Of a stretch of 64,000 nt of DNA, positions 43,641 to 52,697 are shown one piece after another. Under the pieces are notes generated by a model. That model was given only the letters and a program-made list of their open reading frames with translations. It was not told the origin of the DNA and did no database searches. The stretch covers positions 113,012 through 177,011 of the forward strand of contig NZ_FOBF01000019.1 of assembly GCF_900109355.1 (NCBI RefSeq), read 5' to 3'. This DNA comes from Nonomuraea pusilla. GTDB lineage: Bacteria; Actinomycetota; Actinomycetes; Streptosporangiales; Streptosporangiaceae. The translations under genes and the position numbers were made by a program. Position 1 is the stretch's first letter. Every line of letters starts with the position of its first letter.

Positions 43641-45574
43641 ACCTCGACCTGACCTGGCGGCTGCTCAAGGGCGGCGGCCGCAGGGGCCTGCTCGGCACCT
43701 GGCTCACCCTGGCCGCGGTCGCCGTGTCCACCGCCCTGCTGCTGTTCGCCGTGGCCGCCAACTTCGCGTTCGCCGCCCGCGCCGACCGGGGCGCCTGGCG
43801 CACGCCGGTGCCCGCCGAGGGCAGGCCGGCCGTCGCCGTCGAGGCCGCCCGCTTCGACTTCGTCCGCGACCGGGCGATCACCGTCGTCGACCTGGCCGCG
43901 CTCGACCCGGCCGCGCCCGCGCCGCCCGGCATGCCGCGCTTCCCGAAGCCGGGCGAGACGTGGCTCTCCCCGGCGCTCGCCGAGCTGGCGCGGACGCTGC
44001 CCGCCGGCGAGCTCGCCGCGCGCTGGCCGCGCCAGGCCGGCGTGCTCGGCGACGCGGCGCTGGTGCACCCGGACGAGCTGGTCGCGGTCGTCGGCCGCGC
44101 GCCGGACGACCCCGAGATGACGGCGGCGCGCAGCGAGGACTGGATCGCCGGCAGGCCGCCGACCAAGGTGGCCGACCTGCGCGGCAGGACGTCGGAGGAC
44201 TCCGAGGCGTACCAGGTGCTGACGCTCATCGCGAGCGTGCTCATGGTGGTGCCGCTCCTGGTGTTCGGCGGGGCGGCGGCCAGGCTCACCGTCGCCAGGC
44301 GCGACCAGCGGCTCGCCGCGCTCCGGCTGGTCGGCGCCACGCCTGGGCAGGTGGTCGGCATGACGGTGGCGGAGGCGGTGATCGTCGCCTTCGCGGGGGC
44401 GGTGGCGGGCGTCGCCGCGTACGCGCTGGCCCTGCCGCTCCTGGCCCGCATCCCCATGGCGGGCGGCCCCTGGTACGCGGGCGACCTGTGGCCCGGCCTG
44501 CTGGTCGTCGCGGGGACGCTGGTCGCGGTGCCGCTGCTGGTGGGGCTGTCGGCGGTCGCCGGGCTGCGCAGGGTCGTGGTCAGCCCGCTCGGCGTGGCCA
44601 AGCGCGAGACGCCGCCCGCCCTGCGCTTCGTCCGCGTGCTCGCGCTGCTCGCGGCGCTGGCCGCGGTGCCGGTGCTCGGCATGGGCGTCAGCGCGGGCGT
44701 GATCGCGGCGGTGATCGCGCTGGCGTTCCTGTGCGTCAACCTGGTCGGTCCCTGGGTGGTCGCCCTGGTGGGGAGGATCGCGGCGGCCACCGCGAGGCGG
44801 CCGGCCCGGCTGCTCGCGGCCCGCAGGCTGATCGACGACCCCCGCTCGGCCTGGCGCACGGTCAGCGGAGTGGCGCTCACCGGGTTCGTCGCGGGCTTCA
44901 TCGGGCTGCTCAGCCCCGGCGTCTTCTCCGGCGACGAAGGGCCGCCGCAGCTGCGCCTGGCCGTCCCCGCCGGGCAGACGGCCGAGGTGGCGGGACAGGC
45001 CCGCGAACGGCTGGAGCGGGCCGGGGTGACGGCGACGGTCGCCGAGTCGAAGAAGACCGTGGTCGCCGCGCTGGGCAGCTCCGCCGACGCGGCCGGCGTC
45101 GACAGGGCGCGCACCGCGCTCGCCGGGCTCGTCCCCGGGCACACGGCCTCGACCGAGGCCGACGACCAGCGCTTCGGGACGCAGATCCTGGCCGACGTCC
45201 GGGTGGGGACGGTGGTCGTGCTGGCGGTGTCGTTCCTCGTGGCGATCGCCAGCGCGGGCATCACGGCCGCCTCGTCGATCCTGGACCGGCGGCAGACGTA
45301 CGCGCTGCTGCGGCTGGCCGGGACACCGCTGGAGGTGCTCGACCGGGCCCGCAGGACGGAGACGCTGCTGCCGCTCGCGGTGATGGGCGGCGGGGCGATC
45401 GCGGTGGGGATGATCTGCGCGGTGCCGCTCATGATGGGCGCGATGAACGCGACGGGGGCGATCACGCTGCTGGCCTGCGTGGTGCTGGGCTTCGGCGGCG
45501 TGGCGGGCGCGGGGGCGCTGAGCCGGCCGCTGCTGCGCTCGGTCACGGCCGACCCCGCGCCGCGCCCCGACTGA
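43637..45574 (+). CDS. FtsX-like ABC permease
   Basis: This 645-residue membrane protein starts with GTG overlapping the ATPase stop. It has an N-terminal helix, an extracellular domain of ~140 residues, three helices with the FtsX pattern 'TVARRDQRLAALRLVGATPG', then a second set of helices with a shorter loop and 'SSILDRRQTYALLRLAGTPL'. Two FtsX repeats in one chain make it a full-length half-exporter pair. The first extracellular part lacks an obvious MacB periplasmic domain. The substrate is unknown; antimicrobial peptide or antibiotic efflux is typical. Confidence 0.88.
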   Translation: MNLDLTWRLLKGGGRRGLLGTWLTLAAVAVSTALLLFAVAANFAFAARADRGAWRTPVPAEGRPAVAVEAARFDFVRDRAITVVDLAALDPAAPAPPGMPRFPKPGETWLSPALAELARTLPAGELAARWPRQAGVLGDAALVHPDELVAVVGRAPDDPEMTAARSEDWIAGRPPTKVADLRGRTSEDSEAYQVLTLIASVLMVVPLLVFGGAAARLTVARRDQRLAALRLVGATPGQVVGMTVAEAVIVAFAGAVAGVAAYALALPLLARIPMAGGPWYAGDLWPGLLVVAGTLVAVPLLVGLSAVAGLRRVVVSPLGVAKRETPPALRFVRVLALLAALAAVPVLGMGVSAGVIAAVIALAFLCVNLVGPWVVALVGRIAAATARRPARLLAARRLIDDPRSAWRTVSGVALTGFVAGFIGLLSPGVFSGDEGPPQLRLAVPAGQTAEVAGQARERLERAGVTATVAESKKTVVAALGSSADAAGVDRARTALAGLVPGHTASTEADDQRFGTQILADVRVGTVVVLAVSFLVAIASAGITAASSILDRRQTYALLRLAGTPLEVLDRARRTETLLPLAVMGGGAIAVGMICAVPLMMGAMNATGAITLLACVVLGFGGVAGAGALSRPLLRSVTADPAPRPD

Positions 45575-45592
45575 GCACACGCGCGCGAGCCG

Positions 45593-45617
45593 GGCGCGCG
45601 GTCCAGGACCGCGCGCC
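45593..45617. terminator. Bidirectional terminator hairpin
   Basis: GGCGCGCGGTCC (45593-45604) and GGACCGCGCGCC (45606-45617) make a perfect 12-bp palindrome around one base. It lies between the stop codons of the convergent FtsX permease and LLM oxidoreductase genes and can serve both strands. No U tract is present. Confidence 0.7.
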
Positions 45618-45646
45618 GCTCGGGACCCGGCTCGGGCAAGGGCGGC

Positions 45647-46648
45647 TCAGTCCAGGACCAGGTCCCTGATCAGCTTGAGCGACGGCTCGTCGCGGGGGCC
45701 CATGACGAGCAGGCTGGTGACCGGGCTGCGCCGCCACGGCTCCAACCGCTCCTTGATGCGGCCCGGCGGGCCGACCAGGGAGATGCCGTCGGCCAGCTCG
45801 TCCGGGATCGCGTGGAACGCCTCGTCCTTGCGCCCGGCCAGGTAGAGCGCCTGGATGCGCTCGGCGGCCTCCGCGTAGCCCATGCGGCCGACGATGTCGG
45901 CGTGGAAGTTGCGGTGCCGGGCGCCCATGCCGCCGATGTAGAGGGTGAGCATCATCTTGACCCCGTCGAGCGCGGCCCTGACGTCGTCGGAGATCACCAC
46001 CATGACCATCGCGGCCACGTCGAAGCCGTCCGGCGCGCCCGACAGCGCCCCGCCGTACATCTCCTCGATCTTCGAGGGGAAGGTGAACAGCGGCAGCCAG
46101 CCCTGGCCGATCTCGGCGGCCAGGGCGACGTTCTTCGGCCCCTCGGCGCCGAGGTAGACCGGGATGTCGGGGCGCAGCGGGTGGGTGATGAGCCTGAGCG
46201 GCTTGCCCAGGCCGCCGGGCAGCGGCAGCGGGTAGTGCGGGCCGTCGCTCGTGACCGGCTCCTCACGCCGCCACACCCTGCGCATGATCTCCACGTACTC
46301 GCGGGTCCTGGCGAGCGGCGCGGCGAACGGGCGGCCGTACCAGCCCTCGACGACCTGGGGCCCCGAGGCGCCGACGCCGAGCAGCAGCCGGCCGCCGGTG
46401 AGGTGGTCGAGGGTCATGGCGGTCATCGCCGTGGTGACGGGCGGTCTGGCGGAGATCTGGGCGACGGAGGTGCCCAGCTTGATCCGCGACGTGCGGGCGC
46501 CGTACCAGGCCAGCGGGGTGAAGGCGTCGCTCCCGTACGCCTCCGCCGTCCACACGGAGTCGTAGCCGAGCCGCTCGGCCGCCAGCACGGTCTCCGTGGC
46601 GTCGTCGGCATGGCGCTGCCAGTAGCCCAGGTTCAGGCCGAGCTTCAT
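45647..46648 (-). CDS. LLM-class (probably F420-dependent) oxidoreductase
   Basis: The 333-residue protein is a luciferase-like TIM barrel: 'KLGLNLGYWQRHADDATETV', 'SVWTAEAYGSDAFTPLAWYG', 'IKLGTSVAQISARPPVTTAM', 'LDHLTGGRLLLGVGASGPQV'. In actinomycetes the relatives with this N terminus use coenzyme F420. The reaction is unknown. The ATG at 46648 has GGAGG five bases upstream; a GTG two codons earlier overlaps that site and is less likely. Confidence 0.85.
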   Translation of the reverse strand: MKLGLNLGYWQRHADDATETVLAAERLGYDSVWTAEAYGSDAFTPLAWYGARTSRIKLGTSVAQISARPPVTTAMTAMTLDHLTGGRLLLGVGASGPQVVEGWYGRPFAAPLARTREYVEIMRRVWRREEPVTSDGPHYPLPLPGGLGKPLRLITHPLRPDIPVYLGAEGPKNVALAAEIGQGWLPLFTFPSKIEEMYGGALSGAPDGFDVAAMVMVVISDDVRAALDGVKMMLTLYIGGMGARHRNFHADIVGRMGYAEAAERIQALYLAGRKDEAFHAIPDELADGISLVGPPGRIKERLEPWRRSPVTSLLVMGPRDEPSLKLIRDLVLD

Positions 46649-46729
46649 CGTCACCTCCGGAATTAAGTTCTATTAGCGCTGTGTGAGCGCCTGGTGTCAA
46701 TAAGCCGTCGTACGGGGAAGTGTGACCCT

Positions 46730-48160
46730 GTGCTCAAGGCTCTCTGTCGTCTCGCGTGCGTCCTGCTGCTGCTGTCGTCGGCGGCCGAGCCGTTGGCGGC
46801 CGCCGGGGCGACCCGGCCCAACATCGTGTTCATCCTCACGGACGACCTCGAAACGGGCACGCTGTCACACTTCCCGGTGATCAGCCGTGAGCTGGTGCAG
46901 CAGGGCGCGTCCTTCGACCGGTTCTTCGTCACGAACTCCTGGTGCTGTCCGTCGCGGACCTCGATCCTGCGCTCCCAGTACGTCCACAGCCACGGGGTGC
47001 TGACCAACACCGCGCCGGAGGGGGGTTTCGACCGCTTCAACACTTTGGGACTGGAACGTTCCACTCTGGGGACCTGGATGAAGGACGCCGGGTACCGCAC
47101 CGCGCTGATGGGCAAGTTCCTCAACCACTACCCGGGGAACACCGCGCCGGAGACGTACGTGCCGCCCGGCTGGGACGAGTGGGCGGTGCCCGTCCGCGCC
47201 CTGTACGAGGAGTACGGCTACCGGCTCAACGAGAACGGCAGGCTCGCCGACTACGGGTGGTCGGCGCAGGACTACCTGTCGGACGTGCTCGCCCGCAAGG
47301 CCCGCGACTTCATCACCGGCTCCGACCAGCCGTTCTTCCTGTACATCCCGACCATCGGCCCCCACAACCCGGCCAACCCCGCCGTCAGGCACGCCGGCGC
47401 CTTCGCGGGCGTCACCGCGCCCAGGCCCCCGTCGTTCAACCAGCCGGACGTCAGCCGCGAGCCGCTCTGGCTGCGCTCGCTGCCGCCGCTCGACGCGGCC
47501 CAGATCGCCGCCGTGGACGATCGCTACCGCACCAGGCTGCGCTCCATGCTCGGCGTGGACGACCTCGTCGGCACCGTCATCGAGACGCTGCGCGCCACCG
47601 GCAAGCTCGACAACACCTACCTCTTCTTCGGCTCCGACAACGGCTTCCACCTCGGCACGCACCGCCTCAAGCACGGCAAGACCACGCCGTTCGACGAGGC
47701 CATCAGGGTGCCGTTCGTGGCGCGCGGTCCCGGCATCAGCCCGGGCACCACGATCGGCCAGATGGCGTCCACCGTGGACATCGCGCCCACCATCGCGGAG
47801 CTCGGCGGCGCCACCGTGCCGACGTTCGCCGAGGGCCGCTCGCTGGTGCCGCTGCTGCGCGGGCAGCAGCCGCAGCCCTGGCGCAGGAACGCCCTCGTCG
47901 AGTTCACCCGGCCGCAGGACGCCTCGTCCGCCCGCCAGACCCCGGTGCCGCCCTACCAGGCGTTGCGCACCGAGCGCTACGCCTTCGTCAGGTACGCGAC
48001 CGGGGAGACGCAGCTCTACGACCTGGCCACGGACCCGTACGAGCTGAACAACCTGGCGGCGACGGCGGACCCGGCGCTGGTGGCGTCGCTGGACCGGCGG
48101 CTGCAGGCCATGCGCGCCTGCTCGGGCGCGACCTGCAGGCAGGCCGACACGCTGGAGTGA
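46730..48160 (+). CDS. Secreted type I sulfatase
   Basis: The 476-residue enzyme carries a signal peptide (MLKALCRLACVLLLLSSAAE) and the sulfatase metal motif 'PNIVFILTDDLETG'. The formylglycine site reads CCPSRTSIL, the C-x-P-S-R form that needs formylglycine-generating enzyme. Further motifs are 'TLGTWMKDAGYRTALMGKFL' and 'FFGSDNGFHLGTHRL'. It hydrolyses a sulfate ester outside the cell, as in relatives acting on sulfated glycans or aryl sulfates. I prefer the GTG at 46730, which gives a clean signal peptide behind GGGGAAG, over one 12 codons upstream. Confidence 0.88.
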   Translation: MLKALCRLACVLLLLSSAAEPLAAAGATRPNIVFILTDDLETGTLSHFPVISRELVQQGASFDRFFVTNSWCCPSRTSILRSQYVHSHGVLTNTAPEGGFDRFNTLGLERSTLGTWMKDAGYRTALMGKFLNHYPGNTAPETYVPPGWDEWAVPVRALYEEYGYRLNENGRLADYGWSAQDYLSDVLARKARDFITGSDQPFFLYIPTIGPHNPANPAVRHAGAFAGVTAPRPPSFNQPDVSREPLWLRSLPPLDAAQIAAVDDRYRTRLRSMLGVDDLVGTVIETLRATGKLDNTYLFFGSDNGFHLGTHRLKHGKTTPFDEAIRVPFVARGPGISPGTTIGQMASTVDIAPTIAELGGATVPTFAEGRSLVPLLRGQQPQPWRRNALVEFTRPQDASSARQTPVPPYQALRTERYAFVRYATGETQLYDLATDPYELNNLAATADPALVASLDRRLQAMRACSGATCRQADTLE

Positions 48161-48178
48161 ACCTCGCGCCCGCAGTCC

Positions 48179-48877
48179 TCAGTGGGCGTCCGGCGGGTAG
48201 GCGCGGGCGAGGTGGTCCGTCACGGCGCGTCGCGCCTCCTCCTGGTCGCCGCCGCGGACGGCGGCGAGGATGCGGCGGTGGTCGGCCTGCAGTCCGGACG
48301 TGTCGCCCAGGCGGATCACCGCCTCCACCGCGTAGCGCCGCATCGAGTCGCGCAGCGACCGCATGAACGCGGCGATCAGCCGGTTGCCGGACGCCTCCGC
48401 CAGCGCGCAGTGGAAGGCGGTGTCGTGCTCCACGAACTCCTCCGGCGTGCGGGCGCCGTCCATGCCGCGCAGCGCCCGCTCCAGCGCCGAGGTGTCGGGG
48501 CGGCCCGCGGCGGCGCGGGCGGCCGACCAGCACTCGATCATCAGGCGGGTGTCGATCACCTCGCCCGGCTCCAGCGCGGCCAGCCCCAGGTGCAGCCTGA
48601 GCAGGTCGGTCAGGGCGCTGTCCGGCTTCGACACGAGCACGGCGCCCGCGTCGGGCCCCCGGCCGACCTGCGACGACACGACGCCGAGCGTCTCCAGCAC
48701 GCGCATGGCCTCGCGGACGGACGAGCGGCTGACGCCGAGCTGCTCGGCGAGCGTCCGCTCAGGGGGGAGCCGGTCGCCGGCGGTCAGGCCGTCCTCGGCG
48801 ATGCGGCGCTCGATCTGCGCGAGCACGTCCTCGAACGTGCGGGTCCGCCGCACCGGGCGCCAGGCGCTCTCGGACAA
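48179..48877 (-). CDS. FadR/LldR-type GntR repressor of the lactate operon
   Basis: The 232-residue protein has a GntR HTH ('AGDRLPPERTLAEQLGVSRS', SVREAMRVLETLGVV) and an all-helical FCD effector domain ('TAFHCALAEASGNRLIAAFM', 'LQADHRRILAAVRGGDQEEA'). Its divergent partner is lutABC, so it should be the lactate-responsive LutR/LldR repressor. The TTG at 48877, preceded by GAGGAGGA at good spacing, fits the protein start. The operator lies 40 bases upstream. Confidence 0.87.
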   Translation of the reverse strand: MSESAWRPVRRTRTFEDVLAQIERRIAEDGLTAGDRLPPERTLAEQLGVSRSSVREAMRVLETLGVVSSQVGRGPDAGAVLVSKPDSALTDLLRLHLGLAALEPGEVIDTRLMIECWSAARAAAGRPDTSALERALRGMDGARTPEEFVEHDTAFHCALAEASGNRLIAAFMRSLRDSMRRYAVEAVIRLGDTSGLQADHRRILAAVRGGDQEEARRAVTDHLARAYPPDAH

Positions 48878-48916
48878 GCCGTCCTCCTCATGGTGGCCTT
48901 CGTGCCATAGGGCGGA

Positions 48917-48947
48917 GTATGGTCTGACCATACAATGGTCGGACCAT
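48917..48947. promoter_or_regulatory. Double palindromic FadR-type operator of the lut operon
   Basis: GTATGGTCTGACCATAC (48917-48933) is a perfect 17-bp palindrome, and ATGGTCGGACCAT (48935-48947) is a second one of 13 bp. Both contain TGGTC-N-GACCA, the FadR-subfamily pattern, with centres 16 bases apart. The pair lies 18 bases before the lutA GTG and about 40 bases from the repressor start. Confidence 0.85.
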
Positions 48948-48964
48948 ACCTTGGAAGGAGAGCC

Positions 48965-49696
48965 GTGCGGGTCGCCCTGTTCGTCACCTGCGTGAACGAC
49001 ACGCTCTTCCCCGGCACCGGCAAGGCCGTCGTGTCGCTCCTGCGCAGGCTCGGCTGCGAGGTCGACTTCCCCGCCGCGCAGACCTGCTGCGGCCAGATGC
49101 ACGTCAACACCGGCTACCGCGAGGAGGGGGTCCGGCTCGCCCGCCGCTTCACCGAGGTGTTCGCCGGCTACGACGCCGTGGTGGCGCCCTCGGGCTCGTG
49201 CGCCGCGATGGTCAGGGAGCAGTACCCGAAGCTGGTGCGTCCCGGCAGCAGGGGAGCGGCCGCCGTCGCCGAGGTCGCGCCCAAGGTGTACGAGCTGACC
49301 GAGTTCCTGCTGGACGTGCTGGGCGTCGAGGACGTCGGCGCCTACTTCCCGCACCGGGTGACCTACCACCCGACCTGCCACTCGCTGCGCGGCCTGCGCC
49401 TCGGCGACCGCCCCGCGCGGCTGCTGAGCCGGGTGCGCGGCCTGGAACTGGTGCCGCTGCCAGGGGCCGAGGAGTGCTGCGGCTTCGGCGGCACCTTCGC
49501 CGTCAAGAACCCGGCCGTCTCCGCCGCCATGGGCGCGGACAAGGCGCGCGGCGTCCTCGACACCGGGGCCGAGGTGCTCTGCGCGGCCGACAACTCGTGC
49601 CTGATGCACATCGGCGGCACGCTGAACCGCCAGCGGTCGGGGGTGCGGATCATGCACCTCGCCGAGATCCTGGCCGCCACGGAGGAGAGCCGATGA
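48965..49696 (+). CDS. lutA: Lactate utilisation protein LutA (Fe-S, CCG domain)
   Basis: The 243-residue protein has two cysteine-rich CCG domains: 'QTCCGQMHVNTGYREEGVRL' with 'VAPSGSCAAMV', and 'TYHPTCHSLRG' with 'EECCGFGGTFAVKNP'. These bind an iron-sulfur or heterodisulfide-type cluster. With LutB and LutC it oxidises L-lactate to pyruvate. The GTG at 48965 has AAGGAG upstream; the stop overlaps lutB (ATGA). The operon is divergent from its repressor. Confidence 0.92.
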   Translation: MRVALFVTCVNDTLFPGTGKAVVSLLRRLGCEVDFPAAQTCCGQMHVNTGYREEGVRLARRFTEVFAGYDAVVAPSGSCAAMVREQYPKLVRPGSRGAAAVAEVAPKVYELTEFLLDVLGVEDVGAYFPHRVTYHPTCHSLRGLRLGDRPARLLSRVRGLELVPLPGAEECCGFGGTFAVKNPAVSAAMGADKARGVLDTGAEVLCAADNSCLMHIGGTLNRQRSGVRIMHLAEILAATEESR

Positions 49697-51087
49697 GCGC
49701 GACATTCCTCGGCATGCCCGGAAATTTCCCTAAAAATGCTGCTGAAGCGGTGCAGAACTCGCAGCTCCGCTTCAACCTCAGGAAGGCCACCCACACCATC
49801 CGCGACAAGCGGGCCGCCGTCGTCGGCGAGCTCCCCGACTGGCAGGAACTGCGGGCCGCGGGCAAGGCCATCAAGGACCACACCCTCCGCCACCTCGACC
49901 GCTACCTGCTCCAGCTGGAGGAGGCCGTGACGCGGGCGGGCGGCACCGTCCACTGGGCCAGGGACGCCGCCGAGGCCAACCGCATCGTCGCCGACCTGGT
50001 CAAGGCCACGGGCGAGACCGAGGTCGTCAAGGTCAAGTCCATGGCGACCCAGGAGATCGGGCTCAACGAGGCGCTGGCGAAGGAGGGCGTCACCGCCTAC
50101 GAGACCGACCTCGCCGAGCTGATCGTCCAGCTCGGCGACGACTTCCCCAGCCACATCCTGGTCCCGGCCATCCACCGCAACAGGTCCGAGATCCGCGAGA
50201 TCTTCCTCCGCGAGATGCCCGACGCGCCCGCCGGCCTGTCCGACGACCCGGCCGCCCTGGCCGAGGCCGCCCGGCTCCACCTGCGCGAGCGCTTCCTCAG
50301 GAGCAAGGTGGCGATCTCCGGCGCGAACTTCATGATCGCCGAGACCGGCACGCTGGTCGTGCTGGAGTCCGAGGGCAACGGCCGGATGTGCCTGACCCTG
50401 CCGCGCACCCTCATCAGCGTCGTCGGCATCGAGAAGCTGCTGCCCACCTGGCGCGACCTGGAGGTGTTCCTGCAGCTCCTGCCGAGGAGCTCCACGGGCG
50501 AGCGCATGAACCCGTACACGAGCATGTGGACGGGCTCGGTCGAGGGGCAGGACTTCCACCTCGTCCTGCTGGACAACGGCCGCACCGGGGTGCTCGCCGA
50601 CGAGGTGGGCCGTCAGGCGCTGCGCTGCATCCGCTGCTCCGCCTGCCTCAACGTCTGCCCCGTGTACGAGCGCGCGGGCGGCCACGCGTACGGCTCCGTC
50701 TACCCCGGCCCGATCGGCGCCATCCTGACGCCGCAGCTCAGGGGCATGTCGTCCGACCTCGACGCGTCGCTGCCGTTCGCCTCCAGCCTGTGCGGCGCCT
50801 GCTACGACGTCTGCCCGGTCGCCATCGACATCCCCGAGGTGCTCGTGGACCTGCGCGCCAAGGCCCCGCACGGCGCCGCCGAGCGGGCCGGTATGAAGGC
50901 CGCGGGCTGGGTGCTGAACTCCGAGCGGCGCCTCGGCGCGGCGCAGCGCCTGGCGTCCAGGATGCGGAGGTTCGTCCCGAAGCGGCGGCTGCCAGGCCCG
51001 CTGGCGGCCTGGACCGACACCAGGGACGTGCCCGACATCCCGGAAGAATCATTCAGAGACTGGTGGGAGCGGAATGAGCGCGCGTGA
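49693..51087 (+). CDS. lutB: Lactate utilisation iron-sulfur protein LutB
   Basis: The 464-residue subunit has an N-terminal LUD domain ('VKVKSMATQEIGLNEALAKE', 'ISGANFMIAETGTLVVLESE') and two 4Fe-4S motifs: 'CIRCSACLNVCPVYERAGG' and 'CGACYDVCPVAIDIPEVLVD'. It passes electrons from lactate. A C-terminal helical tail ends near 'DIPEESFRDWWERNERA'. It overlaps lutA by four bases and lutC by 14 bases. Confidence 0.93.
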   Translation: MSATFLGMPGNFPKNAAEAVQNSQLRFNLRKATHTIRDKRAAVVGELPDWQELRAAGKAIKDHTLRHLDRYLLQLEEAVTRAGGTVHWARDAAEANRIVADLVKATGETEVVKVKSMATQEIGLNEALAKEGVTAYETDLAELIVQLGDDFPSHILVPAIHRNRSEIREIFLREMPDAPAGLSDDPAALAEAARLHLRERFLRSKVAISGANFMIAETGTLVVLESEGNGRMCLTLPRTLISVVGIEKLLPTWRDLEVFLQLLPRSSTGERMNPYTSMWTGSVEGQDFHLVLLDNGRTGVLADEVGRQALRCIRCSACLNVCPVYERAGGHAYGSVYPGPIGAILTPQLRGMSSDLDASLPFASSLCGACYDVCPVAIDIPEVLVDLRAKAPHGAAERAGMKAAGWVLNSERRLGAAQRLASRMRRFVPKRRLPGPLAAWTDTRDVPDIPEESFRDWWERNERA

Positions 51088-51658
51088 GGAGATCCTGGCC
51101 AGGATCAGGACGGCCGTCGCCGGGGCGCGGGACGACGGGCCCGCCGACGCGGGGATCCCGCGCGGCTACCGCGCCGTCCGGCAGGTGGACGACCTCGTGG
51201 AGCTGTTCGCCGAACGGGTGCGCGACTACCGCGCGATCGTCCACGTCGTGCCGGAGGACGACCTGACCGCCGCGCTCGCCCGCGTCGCAGGCGGACGCCG
51301 TCTGGTGCTGCCCGAAGGGCTGCCCGGCGGCTGGGCGCCCGGCCCCGGGCACGCCGACCCGTACACCGCCGACGGGGTGCTGACCGCCTGCGCCGTCGCC
51401 GTCGCCGAGACCGGCACGATCGTCCTCGACCACGGGCCGGGGCAGGGCACCAGGGCCGAGACGCTGGTGCCCGACCACCACGTCTGCGTGGTGCGCGCCG
51501 CCCAGATCGTCGGCGGGGTGCCCGAGGCCGTGGCCAGGCTCGACCCGTCGAGGCCGCTCACCTGGATCAGCGGGCCCTCCGCCACCAGCGACATCGAGCT
51601 GAACCGCGTCGAGGGCGTCCACGGCCCCAGAACCCTCGAAGTGGTCATCGCCACCTGA
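51074..51658 (+). CDS. lutC: Lactate utilisation protein LutC
   Basis: The 194-residue LUD-domain protein has 'YTADGVLTACAVAVAETGTI', 'LVPDHHVCVVRAAQIVGGVP' and 'WISGPSATSDIELNRVEGVH', all typical of LutC/YkgG. It completes the LutABC lactate-oxidising complex. It starts 14 bases inside lutB, with GGAG upstream. It is the last gene of the operon and is convergent with the Vms1-like gene. Confidence 0.92.
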   Translation: MSAREEILARIRTAVAGARDDGPADAGIPRGYRAVRQVDDLVELFAERVRDYRAIVHVVPEDDLTAALARVAGGRRLVLPEGLPGGWAPGPGHADPYTADGVLTACAVAVAETGTIVLDHGPGQGTRAETLVPDHHVCVVRAAQIVGGVPEAVARLDPSRPLTWISGPSATSDIELNRVEGVHGPRTLEVVIAT

Positions 51659-51683
51659 CCCGCCGGCGGCGGACCTCAGTACC

Positions 51684-52694
51684 TCAGTACCTGAGCACCG
51701 CCGCCACGTCGTCCACCCGGTCGGTGAACCACAGCTCGGCGTCGGTCACGGCCGCCGCCCTGGCCAGCGCCGAGTCCGCGCGCTCCTCCACCGGGTGCTC
51801 GACCCCCCAGCTCCGCAGCTCCTCGGCGTCGGCCGCGAGCTGCGTGCCGCCCTCGCCGATCCACACCCGCCGCGGCAGCTCGCCCGGCATGAGCAGCGCG
51901 TGCACCCTGCCCTCCCGCAGCGCCCGCGCCACCTCCTGCACACCGGTCGGGCCGAAACCCTCGCCGTACCGGTCCAGCAGCTCGCCGCGCCTGCGGTCCA
52001 GCCACTGATCGAGCGCCCGCTCCACGTCCTCCTCGAACTGGCCGTGCTCCGACCTGCTGCCGTGCTCCACCGTCGTCACCCGCTCGGCCGCCTTCTGGCC
52101 CAGGTGACGCAGCAGGTAGGAGCGCGACTTCGGCTCGCCCGCCACCAGCACCAGCTCCGCGCCGATCCTGGACGCCTGCTCGTCGACCTCCTCCGCCACC
52201 GCGACCGCGTTCTTCTCCCAGGCCTCGTCCACCGCGCGCTCGTAACGCTTCTGGGACCAGCCGCCCTGCGCCGTCTTCTGCAGCGGCCACGCCGACGCCT
52301 CGACCGTCGTCCTGCGCGGCGACCCGCCGCCGTACACCGTCACCTCGGCGCCCGCGTGGTCCACGATCACCCGCAGGTGCGGCACGTTCTCGCCGCGGCG
52401 CAGCAGCATGGGCGTGACGTGCGGCAGCGGCGACCAGACGGCCAGCTCGTACGGCGCCTCGGCCAGCGTCTCCGCCAGCACCACGTCGCCGTGGGTGGCG
52501 AACAGCGCCCGGCCCGGCGCGGGCCGCGTCGCCTCGCGCTCCAGCGCGTCGATCGTCGCGGGGTCGGCCCGTTCCAGCTGGTCGCGCACGCTGTGCCAGT
52601 GCGTCTCACGCTCCGGCTCGGTCATCGCCCCCAGGTACACCGACGCGTACGGCCCCCGGCGCTCGTACAGGGGGCGGATGAAGTCGAGCAGCAC
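51684..52694 (-). CDS. Vms1/bacterial eRF1-like protein (baeRF2, Rv2629-like)
   Basis: The 336-residue protein matches the archaeal/bacterial eRF1-like group that includes mycobacterial Rv2629: 'IRPLYERRGPYASVYLGAMT', 'RALFATHGDVVLAETLAEAP', 'GAELVLVAGEPKSRSYLLRH'. Such proteins are linked to ribosome or peptidyl-tRNA metabolism and dormancy stress, without a proven enzymatic role here. The GTG start at 52694 lies three bases after the upstream DUF2795 gene, so the two are co-transcribed. The last residues read DVAAVLRY. Confidence 0.8.
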   Translation of the reverse strand: MLLDFIRPLYERRGPYASVYLGAMTEPERETHWHSVRDQLERADPATIDALEREATRPAPGRALFATHGDVVLAETLAEAPYELAVWSPLPHVTPMLLRRGENVPHLRVIVDHAGAEVTVYGGGSPRRTTVEASAWPLQKTAQGGWSQKRYERAVDEAWEKNAVAVAEEVDEQASRIGAELVLVAGEPKSRSYLLRHLGQKAAERVTTVEHGSRSEHGQFEEDVERALDQWLDRRRGELLDRYGEGFGPTGVQEVARALREGRVHALLMPGELPRRVWIGEGGTQLAADAEELRSWGVEHPVEERADSALARAAAVTDAELWFTDRVDDVAAVLRY

Positions 52695-52697
52695 CGG

